This document shows, piece after piece, positions 1 to 6,500 of a stretch of DNA of 64,000 bases. Made by a program: the position numbers and the translations under genes. The notes under the pieces are model-generated. The model was not told the DNA's origin, ran no database searches, and was given only the letters and a program-made list of their open reading frames with translations. Each line of letters starts with the position of its first letter. The first letter of the stretch is position 1. The stretch comes from Georgenia sp. EYE_87 (GTDB lineage: Bacteria; Actinomycetota; Actinomycetes; Actinomycetales; Actinomycetaceae), in NCBI RefSeq assembly GCF_023148685.1, contig NZ_JAHXNL010000007.1, positions 163,581-227,580 on the forward strand, given 5' to 3'.

Positions 1-522
1 CTCGCCTCGGCGCTGCTGGGGCCGGCTGCCGGCCTGACGCACCTGGTGCTGCTGGTCGCGTCCGGCTGGGCGTACAACCTGTGGCTCAAGCGGACGGTGC
101 TGTCGTGGCTGCCGTACGTCGTCGCCTTCGGGTCCCTGCCCGCCGTGGTGTGGCTGGCGCTCGACGCGCCCGCCCGTCCACCGGCCTGGATGGTCGCCGT
201 CGGGGCCCTGCTCGGGCTCGGCGCGCACCTGGTGAACGTCCTCCCCGACCTGGCCGACGACGCCGCCACCGGGGTCCGGGGCCTCCCGCACCGCCTCGGC
301 GCCCGGGCCACCGGGATCCTTGCCGTCGCGGCGCTGACCGCCGGCTCCGCCGTCGCCCTGCTCGCCCCGGCGGGCCGCGCCGGACCCTGGCCCTGGGCGC
401 TGCTGGCGGCCGTTGCGGCCCTCGCCGTCTGGGCCCTGCTCCGCGGCGGCCGCGCACCGTTCCGGGCCGCGCTGGTCATCGCCGTCGTGGACGTGGTCGT
501 GCTGCTGGTGCGAGCGGGATGA
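1..522 (+). CDS. UbiA-family prenyltransferase, C-terminal part (5'-truncated by window)
   Basis: The frame is open from base 1 and stops with TGA at 520-522, so only about 173 C-terminal residues are visible. The protein is a chain of hydrophobic segments typical of the polytopic UbiA fold. A loop reading NVLPDLADD...GVRGLPHRLG matches the second aspartate-rich motif that binds Mg-prenyl diphosphate in UbiA enzymes (homogentisate, menaquinone and related prenyltransferases). The acceptor substrate cannot be told because the first Asp motif lies outside the window. The gene shows no link to the lower-GC cassette that starts about 30 bp downstream. Confidence 0.75.
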   Translation, partial: LASALLGPAAGLTHLVLLVASGWAYNLWLKRTVLSWLPYVVAFGSLPAVVWLALDAPARPPAWMVAVGALLGLGAHLVNVLPDLADDAATGVRGLPHRLGARATGILAVAALTAGSAVALLAPAGRAGPWPWALLAAVAALAVWALLRGGRAPFRAALVIAVVDVVVLLVRAG

Positions 523-555
523 CCTGCGGTTGCGCGCCAGAAGTTGCGTAGTTGG

Positions 556-581
556 CACGTTGTTGCCATGGCAGAGAGTGC
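556..581. promoter_or_regulatory. Imperfect palindromic operator upstream of the LanC-like gene
   Basis: A TGCCATGGCA core is flanked by partly inverted arms (GGCAC on the left, GAGAGTGC on the right). The right arm agrees with the perfect palindrome at 3099-3124 in all but two of 13 positions; the left arm carries a one-base shift. A TATCCCGGT element follows at 598-606 and also occurs downstream of the other palindrome. The site lies 100-125 bp before the cyclase start. Binding by the TrmB/LuxR regulator encoded at 1997-2974 is inference. Confidence 0.6.
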
Positions 582-680
582 ACCCGCTGTGAGGTCGTAT
601 CCCGGTCGTGGGCCCGACTACCGTCTTGAGTGTGCCCACGGTGGGTGCGCTGGGTACTGGGAAAAATCCCGGGGGGTGTC

Positions 681-1913
681 ATGTCTGAGGCGTCGATGCT
701 GCTGCCGTTCGAAGCGCGAACGGCAGTGCACGTGATGTCTGCGGTGCGTCCGGCACGCGAGGCGCTGGGGGGCGCCGTGCCTGCTCGGGTGCTGGTGGAC
801 ATGGCGGCCCGCGGTGCGGTGGACCTGTCCGCGCTCGAGTCGACCGACTACCCGGGCCTCCTCGCGGAGGTCGGGCAGGCGATTCTCGCTACGGCGACTC
901 CGGAGCGGCAGGACCGTCTCTTCCCGGACAGCGTGGCACTGATGGCCGGCGGCCCTGGGGGTGCCGCCGGCCCGGTGTCCTTCGGGCACGGTGCGGCCGG
1001 AGTTCTCTGGTCGCTCGCCGAGGTGGTCGAGGTGCCGGACGAGCTCGTCGACTGGCTCGTACGGCGAGTCGAGGAGACGGACGGGCTCGGACCCGGACTC
1101 TTCGACGGCGCCAGCGGCATCGCCCTGGCGCTCGACCGGCTCGGGCGTACGGAGGCGGCAGCTCGCCTGTGGGGGCAGGTCGAGCAGGTGCCTCTCACGG
1201 AGCTGGGGACCCGGCTCGCCGACGGCCTGCCCGGCGTCGGACTCGCCCTGCTGGAGCGGTCTCCCGTGCGCGACGTCGAGGCGCTGATCGCTCGTGCCTC
1301 CGCCATCGGCGCGGAGCTGCTGGACCGCCTCGCCGTCGAGGACCCGTGGTTGGAGGGCCCGGGCCTGCTCCACGGCGGCTCCGGCACGGCGCTGTACCTG
1401 CTCCACCTGTACGGGCTGACGGAGGACGAGTCGCTGCTCGTGGGAGTGGAGCGATCGCTCCAGCGTGACCTCGCGGGGCTCGGCCTCGGCCCGGACGGGC
1501 GGCGCTGGTCCACGACCACCGAGGACTCCTCCGTGTGGACCGGGACGGACGGCATCGTCATGGTGCTGCACGAGGCGGTCAAGCACCTCGACGTGCCCTG
1601 GCTCCACGAGATCCACCGGTCGGCCGCCATGCTCTCCGGACGCCGCCTCGATCACCTGCCCGCCCTGTTCCGCGCCCGCGCCGGGGCCCTGCTGGCGTAC
1701 CAGACCATGCACTCCGAGCCCTGGACCCCCGCGCCCGAGCGTGTGGCGCTGGTCCGGCTCCACCTGGGTCGCCTGGACCTCTGCGGCGGGCGCCGGCACC
1801 TCCACCTCACCAACCAGATCTCGAGAGACACGGGCACCGGCGCGGCCGGGCATCTCGTGGCGCTGTCCGGGCTGCTCGGCTCGGGCGACCGCCGGGTGCC
1901 GTTCTTCTGGTGA
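681..1913 (+). CDS. Stand-alone LanC-like cyclase domain protein (class III LanKC-type C-terminal domain)
   Basis: This 410-residue protein resembles only the C-terminal cyclase domain of class III/IV lanthipeptide synthetases. After an N-terminal lead containing ATPERQDRLFP come the serial glycine motifs of the LanC alpha/alpha barrel: FGHGAAGVL, LFDGASGIAL, GLPGVGLAL, GLLHGGSGTAL, WTGTDGIVMVL and TGAAGHLVALSGLL. The canonical LanC zinc ligands (Cys, then Cys-His) are absent: GLLHGG stands where CHG is expected, as in many class III cyclases. No kinase or lyase domain is present in the gene or its neighbours. The ATG is preceded by a GGGGGG run 5 nt upstream. A palindrome shared with the peptide gene at 3216 sits in its leader. 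It could act on that peptide, or be a regulatory or peptide-binding LanC-like protein. Confidence 0.75.
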   Translation: MSEASMLLPFEARTAVHVMSAVRPAREALGGAVPARVLVDMAARGAVDLSALESTDYPGLLAEVGQAILATATPERQDRLFPDSVALMAGGPGGAAGPVSFGHGAAGVLWSLAEVVEVPDELVDWLVRRVEETDGLGPGLFDGASGIALALDRLGRTEAAARLWGQVEQVPLTELGTRLADGLPGVGLALLERSPVRDVEALIARASAIGAELLDRLAVEDPWLEGPGLLHGGSGTALYLLHLYGLTEDESLLVGVERSLQRDLAGLGLGPDGRRWSTTTEDSSVWTGTDGIVMVLHEAVKHLDVPWLHEIHRSAAMLSGRRLDHLPALFRARAGALLAYQTMHSEPWTPAPERVALVRLHLGRLDLCGGRRHLHLTNQISRDTGTGAAGHLVALSGLLGSGDRRVPFFW

Positions 1914-1923
1914 GGTGACCAGC

Positions 1924-1942
1924 GGGCTCACTTGGTGAGCCC
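1924..1942. terminator. Hairpin between convergent LanC-like and TrmB/LuxR genes
   Basis: Perfect 8-bp stem (GGGCTCAC/GTGAGCCC) with a TTG loop, 10 bp after the cyclase stop codon. No T-tract follows, so it is either an actinobacterial U-poor terminator or a bidirectional separator of the two convergent genes. Confidence 0.6.
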
Positions 1943-1996
1943 CTCGTGCTTCGGGGTCGCGCGTCCAGGGCCGCGCGGCCCCGAGTCGTCTCTCGG

Positions 1997-2974
1997 CTAC
2001 AGCCAGCCGCGCTCGACGGCGCGGGCGCCGAGCTCGAAGCGGCTCGTGGCGTCCACCCGGTTGCTGAGCACGTTGATCATGCGCCGCACCGTACGGATCG
2101 AGATGCCGAGCGAGCGGGAGATCGCCTCGTCCTTGAGCCCGCGCGACAGCAGCTGGAGGAGCTCACGCTCCTCGGCCCGGAGCGTGTTCTCGCTGGCTGC
2201 CGGAGAAGGGAGGTCGGCACCCGACTCCCACAGCAGGTCGAACAGCGCCTGAAGGGCGGTGATGGCTCCTGGTGTGTTGAGCACGACGGCACCGCGGGAG
2301 AAGTCTTGAGGGTCCGAGGTGACGACCGCAATCTTCTCGTCGTAGATGAGCACCCGAACTGGCAGAGCGATCGCAGTTCGGATCTGACCTCCCCGCTCTC
2401 GAAACCACTCCGCGTACTCGACAACACCATCGTCGTGCCGGGCGGCTGCCGGATAGAGCGTGCGCAGGCGCACGCCGCGCGCAAGGGCGAGCGCGTCGTC
2501 CGACTTCGCCTGGTTGAGAACGTGGGGAAGAGGTGCCTTCGTCACGATCGAGTCGACCGAGGACTCGACGTTCTGCCCGAGCTCCAGAAGGCGGGAGACG
2601 ATGTGGTCGGTCCCGATGAGGCGTTCGAACTCGCCGTGCCGTGCGTTCTGGATCGTCCGGTGGTACTCGTCCACCAGGGCGGCTGCGCCGGACCGAGCCT
2701 GACTGAGCTCTTCCTGCTTGCGATGCAGCTCGATCTCGTGCTGGCCCACGAGCCGCTCGAAGGCGACCTGCGGCGACTCCGTGCGCAGGTTGGTCGGGTC
2801 GGAGTGCGATCGCCGGACGAAACCCTTCTCCTCCAGCTGCTCGAGGATCTCCGCGACCTCGCTGTCGTACCGAGAGAGGTGACCGGCAAGCTGGTCGGGC
2901 GACATGTCGGGGTTCGCCAGAAGGACGCGGTACGCCGCGACGGCGTCCGCGCTCAGACCCAGCGGCTCGAACAT
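1997..2974 (-). CDS. TrmB/LuxR-type transcriptional regulator
   Basis: A 325-residue protein with two DNA-binding modules. Residues 1-60 (GLSADAVAAYRVLLANPD...LEQLEEKGFVRRS) form a TrmB-like winged helix. A helical stretch at about 75-115 is followed by a central domain with the YDEKIAVV...GAVVLNTPGAI pattern, the PLD-like sensor fold common in TrmB/LuxR fusions. The last 65 residues (EERELLQLLSRGLKDEAISRSLGISIRTVRRMI) are a LuxR/GerE helix-turn-helix. ATG at 2974 is chosen because GGGAGA precedes it; an upstream in-frame start would add 22 poor residues. The gene is divergent from the secreted peptide gene (3216) and convergent with the cyclase gene. It plausibly binds the 3099-3124 palindrome and senses the peptide or its product (inference). 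Confidence 0.8.
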   Translation of the reverse strand: MFEPLGLSADAVAAYRVLLANPDMSPDQLAGHLSRYDSEVAEILEQLEEKGFVRRSHSDPTNLRTESPQVAFERLVGQHEIELHRKQEELSQARSGAAALVDEYHRTIQNARHGEFERLIGTDHIVSRLLELGQNVESSVDSIVTKAPLPHVLNQAKSDDALALARGVRLRTLYPAAARHDDGVVEYAEWFRERGGQIRTAIALPVRVLIYDEKIAVVTSDPQDFSRGAVVLNTPGAITALQALFDLLWESGADLPSPAASENTLRAEERELLQLLSRGLKDEAISRSLGISIRTVRRMINVLSNRVDATSRFELGARAVERGWL

Positions 2975-3098
2975 CTGTCTCCCATGTCTCGGACCTGTGC
3001 CGATGCTAATCGTCGTCCGCTGTGGAGGACGACTCGCCACGACGACAGCAGTCGACCGTTACCGGACGGCACGCGCAACTCATTTGAAGTGGCAAGTG

Positions 3099-3124
3099 GC
3101 ACTTCCTGCCATGGCAGGAAGTGC
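3099..3124. promoter_or_regulatory. Perfect 26-bp palindrome, probable operator in the regulator/peptide divergent region
   Basis: Bases 3099-3124 are an exact inverted repeat centred on TGCCATGGCA, with CACTTCC and GGAAGTG arms. It lies between the regulator start (2974, minus strand) and the peptide start (3216, plus strand), and a diverged copy precedes the cyclase gene (556-581). TATCCCGGT follows at 3132-3140. The surrounding intergenic DNA is visibly richer in A+T than the rest of the window. Confidence 0.7.
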
Positions 3125-3215
3125 GTGCTCCTATCCCGGTTGTTTTAGGTCTCGTTCGGGCGATTATCGATGCAGATGGCCAAACGGGCATCGAAAGTAT
3201 CAGGAGGTGGCGACC

Positions 3216-3365
3216 ATGGTTCGGAAAATTGTGGCGAGCGCGGTGCTCGCGGTTGGGCTGACCGTGACGGCCGCCGCAGTGCCGGCGATCGCGGCACCCA
3301 AGGATGACGGCGGCCGCGTCTCGACGGCGTGCACGTTCTGCTGGCCGGAGAAGTCGGCCAGGTAG
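3216..3365 (+). CDS. Small Sec-exported Cys-containing peptide (candidate RiPP or signalling precursor)
   Basis: A 49-codon gene with a strong AGGAGGT ribosome site at 3202-3208, 7 nt before ATG. Residues 1-26 are a textbook signal peptide: MVRK, a hydrophobic core, then an AIA box predicting cleavage after Ala26. The predicted mature part is about 23 residues: APKDDGGRV followed by S36-T-A-C39-T-F-C42-W-P and a charged EKSAR end. Two Cys with neighbouring Ser/Thr could make a disulfide or lanthionine rings. The regulator gene is divergent, a perfect palindrome lies upstream, and a strong terminator follows 12 bp after the stop, so this is a monocistronic transcript. It could be a lanthipeptide-like precursor, a Sec-secreted pheromone, or another small exported protein. 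I do not recognise the family. Confidence 0.65.
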   Translation: MVRKIVASAVLAVGLTVTAAAVPAIAAPKDDGGRVSTACTFCWPEKSAR

Positions 3366-3377
3366 CGGATCGACCGC

Positions 3378-3411
3378 AAGGGGCGGTGCGTCCGAAGATG
3401 CACCGCCCCTT
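3378..3411. terminator. Strong hairpin terminator after the small peptide gene
   Basis: Perfect 12-bp stem (AAGGGGCGGTGC/GCACCGCCCCTT) with a 10-nt loop. It lies between the peptide stop codon and the convergent S9 peptidase gene, so it can serve both strands. Confidence 0.85.
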
Positions 3412-3434
3412 CGTGCTGCCCGCCGACGTCTAGG

Positions 3435-5522
3435 TCACCCCAGCAGCTCCGGGAGCCCGCCCGACTCCTCCCCGAGCACGTGCTCGGCCAGGAACCCCAG
3501 GACCACCTGGTACCAGATCTTCGCGTGCTGCGGCGTGAGCACCCAGTGGTTCTCGTCGGGGAAGTAGAGGAAACGGTGTGCCGTCGAGCCGTCCTCAGCC
3601 TGCGGGAGCCCGGAGGCTGACAGCAGCTCGTACCAGAGGCGCAGGCCCTCGCCGACGGGGACGCGGTAGTCCTTGTCGCCGTGGATCACGAGCACCGGCG
3701 TGCGGATGTCCGCGACGTAGCGGTGCGGCGAGTTCACCTCTTGCATCTCGGGGCTCATCTCGCGAGCCCAGTAGTACGAGGCGTCCGTCGTCGGACCGAA
3801 GCTGTCCAGCGCCCACAGGCTCGCGTGCGTCACGATCGCGCGGAACCGGTCCGTGTGGCCGGCCACCCAGTTGGCCATGTAGCCGCCGAACGAGCCGCCC
3901 ATCGCCGCCGTCCGCGACTCGTCGATCTCCGGCAGCGCCACGGCGGCGTCGGTCGCGGCCATGAGGTCCGTGAACGGCTCCAGGCCCCACCGGCCCCAGC
4001 CGCGCTGGATCATCTCCTGGCCGTACCCCGTGGACAGCGCCGGGTCGGGCAGCAGCACCGCGTAGCCCCGCGCGACCATCAGCCACGGGTTCCACCGCCA
4101 GCTCCAGGAGTTCCACGAGCCCAGCGGGCCGCCGTGGATCCACAGCAGCAGCGGCGCGGGCGCCTCGGCCGAGGCTGTGCGTGGCAGCGCCAGCCACGAG
4201 CGCAGCCGCACCCCGTCCGCCGTCGTCTCGACCTCCCTGAGGGTGCCCGGCAGCTCCGGGCGCGGGGCCGGACCGCGCAGCGCGGTCACCTCGGCCCCAC
4301 CGTCGGAGGCGTCGGAGGTCAGGTCGAGGCGGACCACCTCCGCGGGGTGGGCGTAGGAGGCGCGCAGCGCGTACGCGCTCGCCCCGTCGGGCGCCACGAC
4401 CAGGTCCGAGAACGCGCCGTCCTCGGTCAGCCGTGTCACGGCCCCGCTCCGGGCGTCGACGTGGAAGACCGGCGCGCGGCCGTCGTCGTCGGCCGTCATG
4501 AGCAGGCCGCTGCCGTCGGGCAGCCACCGCACCTCGCCGGGCCAACGGTCCCAGTCCGGTCCCAGCAGACGGCTCTCGCCGGAGGCGAGGTCGAGCACCC
4601 GCAGCGTCGGCCGTGGCGCGAGCTCGGTGGTGGAACGTTCCTCGTGAACGTACGCGAGCGACAGCCCGTCCGGGCTGATGCGCGGCGCGGAGTACTCGAC
4701 GTCCTCGTCCGCGGCGAGGAGCGTCACCCGCTCGCCGGTCGCGAGGTCGATGCGCACCAGGTCCGTGCGCTGGGACCCACGCCCCTCCGGCACGACCCAC
4801 TCGGTGACGAGGAACGATCCGTCGGGGGCGACGTCGTGGCTCGCCTCGACGAGGTGGGTGCGCGCGTCCGGGGTCAGGTCGCGCAGCGCGAGCGGCTTCT
4901 CCTCGGCCGCCGCGGCGTCGGCCGAGACGACGGCGCCGCCGTCTCCGAGCGCCATGGCGTAGAGCTTCGGCGCGGCCGGCCCGAGGTCGTGGTCCCAGTA
5001 CCGCACCGGGTACCCGGCGTGCAGGATCGCGGAGACCTTCTTCTCCTTGCGCTCCTTGCGCAGCCGCTCCTCCTCCGACAGGTCGCCCGCACGCGGCAGC
5101 GCCGAGGCCGTCACCACGACCGTCACGCCCGTCTTGGCCGGGCGCGCGCCCTCGACCCCGCCCGGGTGGCGCGCCAGGACGCGCGCCTCGCCGCCGCCGG
5201 CGGGCAGCGTCCACAGGGCGGCGACCTCGTCGTCGTCGGAGCCGTCCGGCCGCGCGGCGACGAAGAGCAGGTCCCCGGCGGGCGTGAATCGCGCCTGCGA
5301 CTCGCCCTTCGTGCCGCGGGTGAGGCGCCGGGCGGGCCGCTGCCCGGCAGGGTCGACCTCCCACAACGCGGTGACGTACCGGGTGCCGTCCTCGTCGAGG
5401 GTGCTCACGCCGGTGACCAGCCGCGTGCCGTCCGGGGACAGGGCGAGGGAGCCCAGCCGCGGGAGCGCGACGTAGGCGTCGAGGTCGTGGAAGGGCGTCG
5501 AGGGTGCTGTGGTCTCCGTCAC
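3435..5522 (-). CDS. S9-family prolyl oligopeptidase / acylaminoacyl-peptidase-like serine peptidase
   Basis: The 695-residue protein has an N-terminal beta-propeller of WD40-like repeats (LSPDGTRLV, ISPDGLSLAYV, VAPDGASAYAL) and a C-terminal alpha/beta-hydrolase. The active-site elements are visible: Ser in GGSFGGYM, Asp in HGDKDYRVP and His in DENHWVL near the C-terminus. HGGPLGSW forms the oxyanion region. There is no signal peptide, so it is probably cytosolic and cleaves short peptides. The GTG start at 5522 gives MTETTAPSTPFHDLD, a normal S9 beginning. It reads convergently with the small peptide gene and divergently from the amidase gene, and appears monocistronic. A role in processing the upstream peptide cannot be excluded but nothing in the sequence shows it. 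Confidence 0.9.
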   Translation of the reverse strand: MTETTAPSTPFHDLDAYVALPRLGSLALSPDGTRLVTGVSTLDEDGTRYVTALWEVDPAGQRPARRLTRGTKGESQARFTPAGDLLFVAARPDGSDDDEVAALWTLPAGGGEARVLARHPGGVEGARPAKTGVTVVVTASALPRAGDLSEEERLRKERKEKKVSAILHAGYPVRYWDHDLGPAAPKLYAMALGDGGAVVSADAAAAEEKPLALRDLTPDARTHLVEASHDVAPDGSFLVTEWVVPEGRGSQRTDLVRIDLATGERVTLLAADEDVEYSAPRISPDGLSLAYVHEERSTTELAPRPTLRVLDLASGESRLLGPDWDRWPGEVRWLPDGSGLLMTADDDGRAPVFHVDARSGAVTRLTEDGAFSDLVVAPDGASAYALRASYAHPAEVVRLDLTSDASDGGAEVTALRGPAPRPELPGTLREVETTADGVRLRSWLALPRTASAEAPAPLLLWIHGGPLGSWNSWSWRWNPWLMVARGYAVLLPDPALSTGYGQEMIQRGWGRWGLEPFTDLMAATDAAVALPEIDESRTAAMGGSFGGYMANWVAGHTDRFRAIVTHASLWALDSFGPTTDASYYWAREMSPEMQEVNSPHRYVADIRTPVLVIHGDKDYRVPVGEGLRLWYELLSASGLPQAEDGSTAHRFLYFPDENHWVLTPQHAKIWYQVVLGFLAEHVLGEESGGLPELLG

Positions 5523-5591
5523 GGGCCCATCCCATCACGGACGGTCACGGTCCGGGAGGAGGCCCGGCCCGCACCGGAGCCCCGCCGGTGT

Positions 5592-5597
5592 CAGGAT
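5592..5597 (+). promoter_or_regulatory. Leaderless -10 box of the amidase gene
   Basis: CAGGAT stands 7 nt before the ATG at 5605, which puts the transcription start at the initiation codon. It is one of a recurrent set in this window with 6-7 nt spacing. Confidence 0.45.
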
Positions 5598-5604
5598 TGA
5601 CCGC

Positions 5605-6468
5605 ATGCCCGAGCCCACCCGTTCCGTCCGCGCCGTGCGGACGCTGCGCGTGCTCGGCGTCGTCCTGCTCCTCGCCGTGGCCGTCGGGGGGCTGCTGCTC
5701 GGCTCCCGCCCGTTGCCGGGCGGGCCCTCCGTCGCGCCGGAGTTCCCGACGGCGGAGCCCGCGCCGACGGCGGCGCCGTCGCCGTCGACCCCGGCGAGCC
5801 CGGGCGTGCGGCCGCTCGAGGGCGTGCACGTGGTCCTCGACCCCGGCCACAACGGGGGCAACGGGGAGGCGACGGCCGAGGTCAACGCACTCGTGGGCGA
5901 CGGCCGCGGCGGGAGGAAGGCCTGCAACACCGTGGGCACCTCGACGGCCGGCGGGTACATGGAGCACGCCTTCACCTGGGACGTCACCCGGCGGGCCCAG
6001 GAGCTGCTGGAGGCCGACGGCGCCGAGGTGACGCTCACGCGCCAGGACGACGAGAGCGTCGGCCCCTGCGTGGACGTGCGCGGGAGCACGGTGGGCGACG
6101 TCGACGCCGACGTGCTCGTGTCCGTCCACGCGAACGGCTCGGAGAACACCACGGCGAAGGGGTACTTCGCGATCGTCTCCGCGCCGCCCCTCAACGACGC
6201 GCAGGGCGAGCCGTCCCGGGACCTGGCCACTCACCTGCTCGCCGCCCTGGCCGACGGCGGGTTCACGCCCTCGGGGTCGTACGCGGAGGCGCTGAGCGAG
6301 CGGGCCGACCTCGGCACGCTGAACTGGGCCGAGCGGCCCGCCGTCCTCCTCGAGCTCGCGGAGATGCGCAACCCCGAGGAGGCCGCGCTCGTCGAGAGCG
6401 AGGAGGGACGGCAGCGCTACGCCGAGGCGATCGTCGCCGGCCTGCGCACCTGGGCGGCGGCTCGCTGA
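5605..6468 (+). CDS. N-acetylmuramoyl-L-alanine amidase (Amidase_3), membrane-anchored
   Basis: A 287-residue protein. Residues 11-35 are a hydrophobic signal-anchor (TLRVLGVVLLLAVAVGGLLLG), followed by a Pro/Ala/Thr linker and an Amidase_3 domain. The zinc and catalytic residues expected of this family are in place: His in VVLDPGHNGGN, Glu in GGYMEHAFTWDV, His in LVSVHANGSEN and a C-terminal Glu in LLELAEMRNPEEA. It would cleave the amide between N-acetylmuramic acid and L-alanine in peptidoglycan outside the membrane, in cell separation or wall turnover. The ATG at 5605 has a weak AGGA and a -10-like box at leaderless spacing. It is convergent with the LRV protein gene. Confidence 0.9.
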   Translation: MPEPTRSVRAVRTLRVLGVVLLLAVAVGGLLLGSRPLPGGPSVAPEFPTAEPAPTAAPSPSTPASPGVRPLEGVHVVLDPGHNGGNGEATAEVNALVGDGRGGRKACNTVGTSTAGGYMEHAFTWDVTRRAQELLEADGAEVTLTRQDDESVGPCVDVRGSTVGDVDADVLVSVHANGSENTTAKGYFAIVSAPPLNDAQGEPSRDLATHLLAALADGGFTPSGSYAEALSERADLGTLNWAERPAVLLELAEMRNPEEAALVESEEGRQRYAEAIVAGLRTWAAAR

Positions 6469-6500
6469 CCCGAGGTCTGAGGGCTCGCTGACCCGCGGTC
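6459..6500. repeat. 19-bp direct repeat spanning two convergent gene ends
   Basis: Copies at 6459-6477 and 6482-6500 start with GGCTCGCTGACCCG and differ at one position. The first contains the amidase stop codon and the second reaches the end of the LRV protein gene, as after a short tandem duplication. Confidence 0.6.

Noticed and set aside
544..735. Plus-strand 63-codon frame with Cys-rich end (CLRRRCCCRSKRERQC) before the LanC-like gene, considered as a RiPP precursor
   Set aside because: It runs out of frame through the cyclase start, has no ribosome site, and its ATG lies in the operator region; the Cys run comes from reading the coding strand in the wrong frame.
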